From contig OW386289.2 in assembly GCA_936432065.2 (NCBI GenBank), positions 92,687,736 through 92,751,735 on the forward strand: a stretch of 64,000 nucleotides of DNA. The letters run 5' to 3'. The notes under the pieces are model-generated. The model was not told the origin of the DNA and did not search any database. It saw only the letters and a list, made by a program, of their open reading frames with translations. This stretch comes from Rutpela maculata (Eukaryota; Arthropoda; Insecta; Coleoptera; Cerambycidae). Position 1 is the stretch's first letter. Every line of letters starts with the position of its first letter. Made by a program: the position numbers and the translations under genes. This document shows, in pieces, positions 12,642 to 23,814 of this stretch.

Positions 12642-14432
12642 ATGGAGAAGTCGAAAAGAAAATCTTATAAGTATTGTATAGTGCCTCAATGTAAATCAAC
12701 TTCAGTTACTTCTCATGAGAAAATTTTTATTAGTTTGCCAACTGACGTAAAGGAAAGAAAATTATGGCAGAGAGCTATGAGGAGATCAACTTTTGTGGGA
12801 GATAAAACAAATGCAGTTGTTTGTGAAGATCATTTTAAAGTAAGTAGGTACCTATTTAATAACTTTCATTGATATTGATAAGTAGTAACATACACAGGAT
12901 TCTTTCACACATTATGTGATAATATAAATGTATATGTCCTGATATATATTTTTCATCAAAATCTACAGGGTCAGGGCCGGTTTTCTGACTAGGCGTCATA
13001 GGCCCAGGCCTAGGAGTGCCACTCTGCGGGGTGCCTTTGCCTTCCATTTTAATGGTTAGTGCCCATAAACTGATAGGAAGCATAGAGTTTATAATGCAAG
13101 ACAAGCAAAATTGACCTGGGCCTAGGGGCAATTTATATCTAAAACCGGCACTGTACAGGGTATATCATAACAAGGGTCCTTCAGCAGTATATTATCATCA
13201 AAAAATATTTCATCAAAAACGAAAAATTTGGGAATTACCGGATATAATATAAAAACCGCTGCCCAAGGAATCACTACTTCCACATCCAGATTTTCTATCC
13301 AAGTCACTCACAACGAAAAAATTTCGTATGTGGAAATAATTGTTTATGGAACTTTAATAATATAATATTTGAAATTCTCTACTCCAAATACCCATAAAAC
13401 GATACCCCACATCGATAGTGGGGTGGGCGTGGTGATAGGGGGTGGATGAAGTAAAAAAATATTTTGGGGTGTCTGTTTCTTGTACACACACTAAATCACA
13501 TTTTTTTTTCATCCCCTTTAATAATGGGGTGGGGGTGGTAATGAGGGTGGCTAATGTCAAAATTTTTTTTGAGACCTTAGCTTCTCTTGTATATACTAAA
13601 TACCAATTTTATGGACTCTTACCTGCTTGATTTACATATTTACCCCAAATTTACCCCAATTTACCCCCCAACCCTTCGACGGAACAAGATGAAAATATGA
13701 TCTGGTTCTAGATCTCGTTAAAGTACATATGTGTACCAAATTTTAAGTTAAACGGTTCCAGAGTAAACGTGCGCACAAAAAAAAGTTAGTCAGACCGACA
13801 GACAGAAATTTTTTTTTCGCTCAAACTTAAAATCTCGACGTTTCATGACATTCTAAGCCTATTGAACAATAAAAAATTTTTTAAAATTTTTTTGTCGTTA
13901 CTATATTTCCACTGGATGTGAAAGTAAAAATGCAGTAATAAATTGTTATCATCACCCTTGCCTCCACTTCGGGCACAATCTTTATCCTTATCTAAAAAAT
14001 CACTTACCACCTTTTTAATAAATAAATAAGTATTTATTATCTTTTTAGCTTGAAGAAGACATGGAAAACTACATATATTTTAAATTAATGAAAAATGTCC
14101 CTATAAAAATGAAATCTGGCATAGTTCCGCATGTTTTTGACTGTCAAAAGGATCACAAAATCTTACATAGTGCTAGGTCGCGCTTAGCCTTTAGAAAACG
14201 ACAACTTCAAAAAATAGATAAACCATCACAGTTACCACCAGATACAAAAAAGTTAAGAGTATCAGAAACACAAGAGGATTCAGAAACAATATATAATGAT
14301 ACTGATACTTTTCCTAGTCCTAAACAATATTGTAAAGCGGTGCAAGTTAACATAAAACCTAGAGTAATGTCAAAAAAAAACCAATGCAATTTATTAATAC
14401 TTCCCTTCAGTAAGCGAGGAAGTAAAAATTAA
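12642..14432 (+). CDS. THAP-domain protein, two exons (12642-12839, 14049-14432)
   Basis: Exon 1 opens at ATG 12642 and holds a THAP zinc finger: C-x4-C in YCIVPQCKS, the tryptophan in LWQRAMRR, and the final C-x2-H in VVCEDHF. The donor GTAAGT at 12840 and acceptor TTTTTAG ending at 14048 join in phase 0. Exon 2 continues with LEEDMENY and an SGIVPHVFDCQ-like segment, the conserved tail of many THAP domains (family knowledge). The product is about 193 residues and stops at 14430-14432. THAP fingers bind DNA specifically; in insects they occur in host regulators and in transposases. The intron holds a mariner-type MITE. A frame downstream keeps protein-like character past the stop, so the gene may be a truncated transposase rather than a complete host protein. 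Confidence 0.7.
13277..13924 (+). mobile_element. Mariner-type MITE, copy 1 (CTTCCACATCC ends)
   Basis: Begins CTTCCACATCCAG and ends CTGGATGTGAAAG, with TA on both sides (13275-13276 and 13925-13926). The same family occurs at 21789-24356 (split by a hAT element) and on the minus strand at 60703-61283. Copies 1 and 2 also share about 26 bp just left of the terminal repeat (AACCGCTGCCCAAGG), so the true left boundary may lie further out. No coding capacity. It sits in the intron of the THAP gene. Confidence 0.75.
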
Positions 14433-15242
14433 AAAAATGTTCCAAAAAAAAACAGCAGTCTCATTTAGATTTCATCATCTTCTACACCTTTCAAAATACC
14501 GTCTCATTTCAGTCTGGTGATTTTGTACAACCATGGAATGGCAAAAAAAATATTGAAAAAAGGCCGATTTCTGTTATAGAAAAAGATCCCAAACTTCATT
14601 TAGGGATTCCATCCAAATAGACGATTGTGATTGATATACAGAATTGGCAAATGTAGTTTTATATATCCTGTAATAAACGAGAGCAAGAAAGAAAACAGAG
14701 AAAGTAGGAAAAGTAAGACGGATGTACTGTTCCCAGCATGTTACACACTTCGTGAAATCTTATTTTTATCACCTTGTCGTGTGTCAACGTTTAGGACCTA
14801 TCGCTTCTAACCGCCTATGCATTGTAGTGGGAATAGATATGTCTTTCTTTTCCTAATTTATCTGTTTTCTTTCTTGCTCTCGTTTATCACAGGACCCATA
14901 TATAAAACTACATTTGCTGAATCTTTATGTATGAAAAGCCATTTATCAAGAACTGATGTTTTCATAATTTTGAAGAAAATTAAACTCAATCTGCCATAAC
15001 ATAGTGTTCCAGGAGATGCTTTTTGAGTATCAATGTAAATCATGTGCTTAATAATTCAAAAGTCGTTGCCAAAATTAGCAGGCTACTCAAAAACTGCTTT
15101 TAGAAACCCAACATTTTCTTTCAATACCATTCAAATATAGATTTAGAAAAGTTCAGTGTAGTATCATTGATTGCTTTCAGATATCAATACAGTTCTGCAA
15201 TTTCTTTCGTCTAATTACAAGAAAAGTAATATAGTAAACCAC
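14433..15242 (+). pseudogene. Decayed transposase-like tail downstream of THAP exon 2
   Basis: In a frame different from exon 2, about 14510-14620 reads FQSGDFVQPWNG and IEKDPKLHLGIPSK. After an inserted palindrome, 14905-14999 reads a segment ending in SRTDVFIILKKIKLNLP. About 15060-15200 keeps KLAGYSKTAF and SVVSLIAFRYQ separated by stops. The spacing and composition suggest the helix-turn-helix and start of a DDE (DDE_Tnp_4-like) transposase of the kind that follows THAP fingers in ISL2EU-type elements. This is inference from weak resemblance. Confidence 0.3.
14648..14921. repeat. Palindromic insertion, about 274 bp
   Basis: The left arm from 14648 (GCAAATGTAGTTTTATATA, then TCCTGTAATAAACGAGAGC) is repeated as reverse complement ending near 14921. 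About 75 bp of each arm match well. It interrupts the transposase-like remnant and is probably a small foldback MITE. Confidence 0.65.
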
Positions 15243-15345
15243 AGATTTACCAGGCACTCAAAAAATGTCGGCATCTTTGGCTTTGTGATGCGGCGTGTTT
15301 GATGGGTCAAAGGCGCCGACATTTTTTGAGTGGCTGTTAAATCTG
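15243..15345. repeat. Short hairpin with perfect 18-bp inner arms
   Basis: CACTCAAAAAATGTCGGC (15255-15272) and its exact reverse complement (15315-15332) enclose a 42-base loop. The stem continues outward with three mismatches to AGATTTA and TAAATCT. It could be a small MITE or a structured terminus of the preceding element. Confidence 0.65.
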
Positions 15346-15792
15346 CTGTCAACTATACCATAAAACACCTAATTTCTTGTACTCCTGACCTTATATCTTA
15401 ATACAATGTAATACAATTATTGAAAAAGTGAGCAGTACAACATACTTTTCCAAACGGAAGTGTATCAATACTGTTGCTTTTCAACACTTCCCGAGTACAA
15501 AAATTTTAAATATATATATACAGGGTGGACCATTAATAATAGGCTATAGTTCAAGGGTAGATTCTTTGGACCAAAATATGAGGATATAACCAAACATGTA
15601 ACTATCTTATATGAATGCCAAATTGTGTATTTACTTTACATTATTTTACCTATAACACTTCTATTTTTCTCAATAACTTGAATATCAATAAATATTATAT
15701 ACATGTATTTAGAAGGAATTAAAAGGTATTTATATTTGTTATTATGTAGAAGTTATCTTAAAAATGTAAACAAAACTCATGGCGAGGATTAT

Positions 15793-16652
15793 GTGGCAAC
15801 CGGTTTACCGGTTAACCGGTTTACCGGTTAACCGGTTATCAGGACAAAAAACACATGACGATAATTACCGGTTATTTTAATTTTTTACCGGTTATTTCGG
15901 TAAATTCTGAACTTACGATATGTCACGTATTCAACGTTTCTATTTATGTTAGTGACTAGTATTCACTAAATACAGAGTGACTGTCCCAACACTGAGCACT
16001 TTTAACAATAAATAAATAATATTATAAAAAGTAAAATCCAAACACCAAGCCCTGAGAAATACAAAAGAGACATTGAAAATATCTTGCGACAGGAAATTGA
16101 ATATTTCACTGCCGCAAATATCCGTGGAATACATTTAGAAGTATGTTATTACCAATTCTTATTAACTTATCGACCCACCAATATCGATTGAGGAAGGGCA
16201 TCTTCAGCTGGTGGTATTCTATGCACAAATATCAGACGACTAACAAATATAGCTTTGAAAAACTAACCCTTTTAACGGGATATTTTTAAAAAATATTGTA
16301 TGTTTAGATTAGGTATTCAGTAAATGCCCTATTTGAGTTTATGTTTATAATTTTTGTTATTTAAGTAGATATTTTTGTTATTTACCGAATAATTGTTTAT
16401 TTAAATTTATTTCATTTATATTTTTTCCTTTTGATAAAAAACCTTTTGTTTGTTCATTACATTAAATATACGCATACAAAAATGTTTTTTTGTTAAATTT
16501 AGATAATTTTGTACATGGAAAAAGACAATTGTCATTTTCGTCACCCTAATCATTAATTCTAAAAATTACCGGTAAATACCGGTTAACCGGTTATTTACAT
16601 TTTTATTTACCGATTTACCGGTTATCAAAACTTCCGGTAAATTGCAATCCCT
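15793..16652. mobile_element. Element with ACCGGTTAACCGGT clusters at both ends
   Basis: The left end carries at least four overlapping copies of the self-complementary string ACCGGTTAACCGGT at about 15796-15838. The right end has the same motif in TACCGGTTAACCGGTTATTTAC and neighbours (16565-16640). The outermost bases GAGGATT...GCAA (left) and TTGCAATCCCTA (right) resemble each other as inverted repeats. A target duplication could not be read. No transposase frame. Probably a non-autonomous hAT-like element; boundaries are approximate. Confidence 0.55.
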
Positions 16653-17359
16653 ACTTTCTATAACAAAATTTGGATTTTTGAAGGGATGGGATCAAAAATA
16701 TTAGAAGCTTGCCACAAAGTTCTTCGAATATCAATTTTTTCGGAACAGTTACAAAAATTTTTTCCGAAGCACTTATATTTGTGTTTCCACAACTTTTTAT
16801 AAAATACCTTTTAAATGACATTATCTACTATTTGCAAATTACAGCAAATACCTCGATGAAAGAAACTGAAATGCTTCAAATCAACACGACGGCGACGTTA
16901 GAACACATCTGTCGTTTGACTAGCCATTGACATTGTTGTCATGTTTTGCTAAATATGTTTTTAAAAACCTAATCGGCATTCAAAATTATTTAAAGTATTT
17001 AATAATTCACGCCTATTATTATTTTTTACATGGGAAAATTAAATTTCGTGGATAAATATATTAAAATTGATTGAATAAATAAGCTTTATACTCCTGTTTT
17101 CTTCAATTATCATTACTAGAACTAGAGAAGAGATTTCAACTTGGCAACACCACACTGTCTTGTATAAAACCATTCTATTAACAAATCCATACAAACTACA
17201 TAAGTCATTGGCAAATTACCTATGTCACCAATTTAAAACAGCACTTATTTTAACTTCTGTTTTCTCAAAAAAATGATAATTATTTTCGCGGAAATCTGTA
17301 TTTGAAAGTTTGTTTGTACATATTCTATGATATCATTCAATAAAAAAAAAATAGAAAAA
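16653..17359. other. No gene seen
   Basis: AT-rich sequence between two repeat blocks. Short open frames here have no recognisable domains. Confidence 0.4.
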
Positions 17360-17448
17360 TACTCCATTATATGATGTAAAGATCCAAAATGGCCGACTTC
17401 CGGTTTCGATGCAATTGACATGAAAATTGAATTTTTAAACAGGTCAAC

Positions 17449-17960
17449 CTGTATATTTTTGCATATTTGAATCATGCTGGTCAAAATACATAAGATCTGA
17501 CCCTCAAATATTATTTTGATTTTCAAAAAATATAGATTTTTTAGATTTTAATTTTAATTATAGAAGGCCGAGATTCTGCAAAAATTGTTAAAAATCGATC
17601 TGCAAGCACCTTTAAAATATTATCTCTTCAGATACTAACATTAAACATGAATTATTCTTCACTAAGTTCACCGATATTGGTATTTCAACGAATACTATAT
17701 TTTTTTAAATGGAAATTTTATGGGATATGTTATTTAATTATAATTACAAAAAAAAAACTGATATGCATAATGTCTACCTTCTCTTTAAATTTACCTTCGC
17801 ATTAAATTTATAATTAAGAAAAGAAATGCTTTGATGATCGATTTTTTGCAATAGTAAACTAAGAATTTTAAAAAAAACCTATATTTTTTTAAAATCAAAA
17901 TATTTGAGGATCAGATCATATGTATTTTGGCCAGCAGGATCCAAATATGTAAAAAATATA
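17449..17960. repeat. Inverted-repeat element nested in the 17.4-20 kb palindrome
   Basis: The left arm (about 17449-17530, starting CTGTATATTTTTGCATATTTG) is the imperfect reverse complement of about 17875-17961. It lies between two parts of the left arm of a larger palindrome: bases 17360-17420 (GATGTAAAGATCCAAAATGG) match in reverse the sequence 19930-20000, just outside the next element's right end. It therefore looks like an insertion into an older palindrome. Confidence 0.55.
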
Positions 17961-19913
17961 CAGAGTGATTCTTTTAAGGCGGCCATTAGAATATTTCCCA
18001 CTTGCAGATGAGGTAGACATTTGAGATTTGGTACCCTACCATAGTCGGCCATTGCGAGTCCGAAAATAATAATTTCAAAATGGCGGCACTTCCGGAAATA
18101 CCGGAAGTCGATACCAACTTGCTTATTTTAAATGGAACACCCTATATCGACTTTTCGAAATCATCATAAAATTCTGAGTCAAAACATGTTGTACACCCTA
18201 TACCTAAACCGAGCAGTTTCGGAGATATTTGACATTTTATAAAAAATTTGACAGGTGCAACGGTTTGCAAGAACCGTTATAACTTTCTTCGTGTAGGAGA
18301 TCCTTATTTGCTCTCTGGCATGTAGAAAGTACATAAGATGAACTACTCTCTTCAATAAAAATAAATTCCATAATAGCATACCAAGTATTTTATTTTTCAC
18401 GTTACATTTTGTCAAATTCAAACCTCAAAAACTTTTTTATTTCAAATGGAACACCCTGTATTTTTTTATATCAAATTATGTTAAATTAAATTCCCTTTTT
18501 TGAAATATTGGCGATTTTCTTAAATGTCCAAGAATTTTTAGTAAAAATCGCCATCAACTTACCCATGATTAGAAACAATCGTTAATGTCAGTCATTCTCT
18601 TATATTAAAAAATGCCAGCACATTTAAATTACACCCACGAAGATTTTTAGATTTGCTTATGCTACCACAGCCGTCCAGCGTCGGATTATTGAGTGTTTGA
18701 ACCAAAACGGTGCACATATCAAACATCTTCTGTATTATACATAGTTAGTAGTCATTTTACGCTAGATCAAGTATTTTCAAAATATTAGCAAATTGAATTA
18801 GGTAGGTAGATATCTACATAGTATATTGTGTTATACACTTATCTAAGTTTAGTTGTTATTTTGTGTTCTATTGTTTCAATTGTCTCATAAGCTACTATGA
18901 TTTTTTTCGGATAAATTATAATTTTCAACAAAAACCTGCGAGTAATTAAATAAGTACATGTGTTAGGTATAGGACATGCTGATATAAGTCCACCTCAAAT
19001 TTAATTCTACATCGATTGCCATAATAAAATTTGGCACATGCCATTTGGCAATATGCGTTTTACAGTGTATAGTGGATGGTTTCTGTTCTTGTGGGTATCG
19101 AGTAGCCAATGTGTTACATGTTCTTGGTATTACTTTATCACATTCTCTATAAATAATAAACAAATCTAAAAGTCTTTGTCTTTGTTAACAATTTAAATGT
19201 GCTGACATTTTTTAGCATAAGAGAATGACTGACATTATTGATTGTTCCTAATCATGGGTAAGTTAATGGTAATTTTTACTAAAAATTCTTGGACATTTAA
19301 GAAAATCGCCAATATTTCAAAAAGTTGTAACTTTAACCCCTACAATGCTTATACTAGAAAAAAAAGGAATTTAATTCAACATAATTTGATATAAAAAAAT
19401 ACAGGGTGTTCCATTTGAAATAAAAAAGTTTTTGAGGTTTGAATTTGACAAAATGTAACGTGAAAAATAAAATACTTGGTATACTATTATGGAATTTATT
19501 TTTATTGTAGAGAGTAGCTCATCTTATGTACTTTCTACGTGCCAAAGAGCAAATAAGGGTCTCCTACACGAAGAAAGTTATAACGGTTCTTGCAAACGGT
19601 TGCACCTGTCAAATTTCTTATAAAATGTCAAATATCTCCGAAACTGCTCGGTTTAGGTATAGGGTGTGCAACATGTTTTGACTCAGAATTTTATGATCAT
19701 TTCGAAAAGTCGAAAAATATATATAAATAGGGTGTTCCATTTAAAATAAGCAAGTTGGTATCGACTTCCGGTATTTCTGGAAGTGCCGCCATTTTGAAAT
19801 TATTATTTTCGGACTCGCAATGGTCGACTACAATAGGGTACCAAATCTCAAATGTCTATCTCATCTGCAAGTGGGAAATATTTTAATGGCCGCCTTAAAA
19901 GAATCACCCTGTA
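17959..19913. mobile_element. Foldback element, 1955 bp, TACAGRGTGATTC termini
   Basis: The left end TACAGAGTGATTCTTTTAAGG and right end CTTAAAAGAATCACCCTGTA are inverted. The arms (about 17959-18628 and 19188-19913) remain reverse complements for roughly 650-700 bp, including ATGGCGGCACTTCCGG and the TCCGAAACTGCTCGG stretch. The spacer of about 560 bp has no gene. TA flanks both ends (17957-17958 and 19914-19915). No transposase is visible, so it is presumably non-autonomous. Confidence 0.75.
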
Positions 19914-20314
19914 TAGGCAGTCCCATTTTTAAAAATGTTATTGCATCGAAAACGGAAGTCAGCCATTTTTATTCTTTACATCATATAATAATTGGAAATT
20001 GCACCAAATTTGAAAAAAATCCATTGGCCCATTCAAAAGTTACAAGAGTGTCCCTATCAGCTGAGCTGCCCGGTATACTGTATAGATTACATATCTGCGG
20101 CTGCACAGATTACCAAAGTAGCTAATTCACCATTCACTGTCTGTCAGCGCTTATTTGGGGATAGGGAACAATTAACAATTTCTCCTGTACGTCGTATTAT
20201 GAAAGTCATGATCACATCACGTTTTAAATTCACTGATATAAGAAAATCACAGTAACGATTCACGTTGCGAATGAAAAATCATGATATCGCCCAGCAGTAA
20301 TTAGCAGGTTATTA

Positions 20315-21110
20315 ATAATATATGCTGCTAAGAAGGACGATCGAAAAGATAATTTTTTTTTTATGACGGAATACAAACTTCATTTTCAACATGTCTCGGA
20401 ACTCTGTTATGAATTTCTGTACGCCTTTGTATTTTATTGAATAGATAATTAGGTTCTCCTGTTTTGAAAATATTGAATCCTGCAATACGTATGAATCTCC
20501 TTTCACACATATTTAATAGATTGAAAGCACGTAAATGTGGAGTAATATGACCATATGGGGGCACAGTTGTAAAATGTCTTCCACAGCAGTTTTTTCAATT
20601 TTTTGTAAGCGGTATTTGTCTTCCTCTGAAAGAATATCTGCATATATTTTTTTTTTTAACTGTTTAACGTCGGCATATTTCCGCTACCAGGGCCTATCAC
20701 CGACGCCAGGAGATGAGCTACCCCCAACCTGGAAATTTTGCCGAACCTCTTCCCTTAAGAAGAGTAGGGATCTTTTAGTTGCCTAACATTTAATAGACAA
20801 GGGACCGCCTGCTTTACATCCCCTCCGAAGGATGGTATATCCACTACGTAATCCTCGTCTGAAATTACGTAACTTCCGAGTATACACTGATATACAAGCC
20901 TCTAGAAGGTGGGACAAGAACGCTGTATTTCCCAAGATGGGAGCCCATCCAAGTACTAACCGCGCTCGACGTTGCTTCAACGGAATATCGACTGATATTC
21001 ACATTGAAGTCGCCTCTACGCTCGCCCCTTTACTGCATAATTTAAATGGGACAGAACCACAGATTTGGAAAGCAATATTTAAAGCTATATAGTATTAACA
21101 TGACCAGAAA
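20315..21110 (-). pseudogene. Decayed reverse-transcriptase C-terminus, interrupted by a SINE
   Basis: On the minus strand, after removal of 20645-21032, a frame reads SEEDKYRLQKIEKTAVEDI and then HLRAFNLLNMCERR, FKTGEPNYLFNK and RTEIHNRVPRH. This is the region after the thumb in CR1/jockey-type ORF2 proteins (pattern RLQKIQN.A.RFI, then W L....RR and L.......R.VH). There are several frameshifts and stops; it is a dead fragment with no upstream catalytic domain. Confidence 0.5.
20645..21032 (-). mobile_element. SINE with a 5S-rRNA-derived head (SINE3-like)
   Basis: On the minus strand, about 21000 to 20910 carries GAAGCAACGTCGAGCGCGG, TTAGTACTTGGATGGG and TTGGGAAATACAGCG. These match in order the internal promoter half of eukaryotic 5S rRNA. 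The body follows for about 250 bases and ends in an A-rich tail (plus strand T-run at 20645-20657). CTGCATA flanks both sides (20638-20644 and 21033-21039), a likely target duplication. The insertion splits the reverse-transcriptase remnant. A plain 5S pseudogene is less likely because of the non-5S body and tail. Confidence 0.7.
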
Positions 21111-21360
21111 AACTTAATAAAGAATCAAAATTAACATCAAGATTTTTTTAAGGTGTTGGTTGATGTAATGACCTCATTATTTATTCGAATATTTAGTTCT
21201 CCAAGATTGAGTAACTGCTGTGAAGTTCCAAAAACAATATTTTACTTTTGTTAGCATTTAGTACAAGAGTATTTTTGATTGTCTATTCGTATATAAGAAC
21301 GACTTAAATTACTATTGATGCAAATTGAAATTCCATAGGAGTAAAACTATTTGTTTAAAT
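21111..21360. other. No gene seen
   Basis: Short AT-rich spacer without recognisable features. Confidence 0.4.
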
Positions 21361-21611
21361 AAATGTAAAAAAAATTTTTTTAAAAACAGCTTTTATTATT
21401 ATTTAAGTGTACTAAATGAAAAAAATAAGTTATATTAAATTAATTGTCTTCAAAGCTTGTCACGTGACAAGTTCATACAAGCATTAATTTTGTTTGACAA
21501 AGATTGTAAGTATCTAAGTAAGTTTTTTTCTAATCACATGACAAGCTCTAAGACAATTAATTCAACACCTAGATAATAATAAAAGCTTGTTTTTAAAAAG
21601 TTTTTACATTT
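21361..21611. repeat. Palindromic MITE with nested CACGTG palindrome
   Basis: AAATGTAAAAAAAATTTTTT...AAACAGCTTTTATTATT at the left is mirrored at the right by AATAATAAAAGCTTGTTT...TTTTTACATTT. Inner arms TTAATTGTCTT and AAGACAATTAA also pair. Inside the left half, 21456-21471 is a perfect 16-bp palindrome centred on CACGTG. No coding capacity. Confidence 0.65.
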
Positions 21612-21762
21612 ACTTTAATTTTTAAATTTTTAGTTGCACGTCTTATTTATTATATATTCTTTGCATCTTCCTTACTTAAAATAATATCGAATCCTTCGCC
21701 ATTTCTTAGAATACAACATCTGAGTGAATACACTATGCGAACAAATTATAGTGTTAAAACTA

Positions 21763-21903
21763 AAAAACCGCTGCCCAAGGAATCACTACTTCCACATCCA
21801 GATTTTTTATCTAAGTCACTCACAACGAAAAAATTTTGTATGTGGAAATAATTGTTTATGGAACTTTAATAATATAATATTTGAAATCCTCTACCCCAAA
21901 AAC
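21763..21903 (+). repeat. Mariner-type MITE copy 2, left part
   Basis: Matches 13251-13392 closely, including the CTTCCACATCCAG terminus at 21789. The copy stops at 21903 where a hAT element is inserted and resumes at 23815. The duplicated bases CCAAAAAC at both junctions belong to this repeat. Confidence 0.85.
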
Positions 21904-22273
21904 CAAGGTTGATAAAAATCATGATTTTTAAAAAAAATCAAAAATCACGATTTTTTTTAAATAAAAAAAAAATCATGATTTTTTTATGTTTATTTATAAC
22001 ATCTTAATAATTAACATCAAAAACGTATTTAGTACTTATATTAACAAAGATAGTTTTTATTTAAACTTACAAATGGAATAAACTGTGTACCTTGTATCTT
22101 ACATAATTGTGAAATAATACATGAAAATTCCAGTCAGAATTTGAAAATCCGCCTGTCTTTATAATGCGAGGATGATGCAAATTGCCATTATTTGCTAATC
22201 TGCGCGTAACAAGTGAGAAAGCGAGTCTGAGTGATTATATTTAAAGTATTTAAATATTAAATAATTTTTTAAC

Positions 22274-22504
22274 ATGTCTTCTAATAGAAGTGGAAGGAAA
22301 AAATATCCTATTTGGCAATATTTTATTGAAAAATCAAGTAAGCTTGATAGAAAAAGTGGTAGTAGAGCTACATGTAAAAAGTGTAATGTAGAAATAAAGC
22401 TTGTGGACCGACTGAAAGTCCACCGGAAAAAATGTGTTTCGCGTAATGTAGGACGTGTAAAAACAAATAATGAAGGTCCCTCCACTTCAGGAACAGTGTC
22501 CAAT
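22274..22504 (+). CDS. hAT transposase exon 1, BED-type zinc finger
   Basis: Opens at ATG 22274 and encodes 77 residues up to the donor GTAAGT at 22505. The BED pattern is visible: aromatic start YPIWQYF, then C-x2-C in ATCKKCN, and H-x4-C in VHRKKCV. BED fingers in hAT transposases bind the element's own ends. A serine/threonine linker (EGPSTSGT) follows. The exon itself is intact. Exon 2 probably starts at 22609 after TATGTAAG and reads DLEISEIKEHV before stops appear. The protein cannot be complete, so this exon is a relic or, less likely, separately expressed. Confidence 0.75.
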
Positions 22505-22608
22505 GTAAGTATAGTGTTATTTTGTTTATAATTATAAGTTCTTAATAAGACAAAATATTAAGAGAACCTTTTTTTTTTTTAAGTTACTTATTTTACTTGT
22601 TATGTAAG

Positions 22609-23440
22609 GATTTGGAAATTAGTGAAATTAAGGAACACGTTACGTTCATTGGGAAATACTTCCGAAACAATCATTTTGCCTCTGCAACATACGCAAAAGA
22701 AGGATGAAAAAAACTTACTTTACCTTCTGACGTAAGACGGAACTCACTTGCCGACACTTTTTAAAATCAGCGAGGGAACATAAAAATGAAATTGACAGCC
22801 TAGTAAGACAGAAAATTTCAAACATTTATTTAAAAAGAACTGCTGAAGAATACTTATCACTACTAAAACTTATATATGTTACACTTGATGGGCTTCAAAG
22901 AAACGATGCAATTTTATGAGACATCGTAGAACAATTTAAAATACTTGAGTAGCATTTTGACGAAACCGAAATTACCTTAAGGCAAATGCAAACATTTAGA
23001 TACCGATATGATCAGTGTATCACCTCATACCATTTGCTAGCCTTCATTCTAGACCCTACGAAAACAAAGCATAATTAACAGAAAGCGAAAAGAATCGTGC
23101 TTTAGAAGCCGCTAATGAATTATACCCCAAAAGTGGTTTACTACCACTGGCACTGATTATTAAATTTCTGTCAAAATCTGAGCCTTTTGTCGATATTATG
23201 TTTCACGAAGAAATTCTTAAAAACACAAAACCCTTGGACTGGTGGAAATCCCAAAGAAATATTGATATTATTGGCAAATTATTCCCGATTATCAAGCAAT
23301 TATTTTCTGCTGCAGCTAGTTCAGCCTCGGTTGAGAGAATATTTTCGACATTTGGTTTGATTTATTCCAAGATTCGAAATCGTTTAGGGACCAAAAAAGC
23401 AGCTAAGTTAGTTTTTTTGTACAAACTTTACAATAATTAA
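22609..23440 (+). pseudogene. hAT transposase body and hATC dimerisation domain, broken
   Basis: After the BED exon, broken frames read YHLLAFILDPTK and AANELYPKSGLL, typical of the segment before the hAT C-terminal domain. From 23198 to the stop at 23438-23440 an 80-residue frame is intact: KPLDWWKSQRN, LFPIIKQLFSAAASSASVER, then IFSTFGLIYSKIRNRL. This is the hATC dimerisation domain (pattern W W ... P ... A ... P.SSA.SER.FS). Exon 1 plus this remnant total about 350 codons against 600-700 usual for the family; most of the RNase H-fold catalytic core is missing. Stops and frameshifts confirm loss of function. Confidence 0.8.
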
Positions 23441-23814
23441 CTTAATTTAAAATTTTTGTTTTGGAGTAAATCATGTTTCATTTTCTTTTAGAGTTGGTTC
23501 TGTTTGATTTGTTTACTTCATGTTTCTGGTTTTATGTAGACACCTAATTTATAATGTAAAATGTACATTTAAGAAGGTAACTTTTGTTTTATATGTGTAA
23601 CCTAACTGTCCTTTTCTTCTTTTTATTTGAATTTTTTTTCAGTTTAAGCTTTTAAATAAACTTCTTATTTGAATTTTCTGAAGCTTGATTTACTTAAATT
23701 ATTGACTTTACACAACTTGATTTAAGTCGCGATTTAAATTTAAAAAAGCAATTGATTTAAATCATGATTTAAATCACGATTTAAATCAAATTGATTTAAA
23801 TCGTCGCAACCTTG

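Larger units (their letters stand above)
21904..23814 (+). mobile_element. hAT transposon with decayed transposase, 1911 bp
   Basis: Starts CAAGGTTG and ends CAACCTTG, with an exact 8-bp target duplication CCAAAAAC (21896-21903 and 23815-23822). Just inside each end are clusters of AAATCATGATTT / ATTTAAATC-like self-complementary motifs. It carries a BED-finger exon and a C-terminal hAT dimerisation domain on the plus strand, with a deleted and stop-ridden middle. Removal of the element restores a mariner-type MITE that can be compared with copy 1 at 13 kb. Confidence 0.95.

Noticed and set aside
19820..20255. Two plus-strand frames of 87-101 codons
   Set aside because: The first lies in a foldback arm and the second shows no convincing domain; an early resemblance to a transposase helix-turn-helix did not hold.
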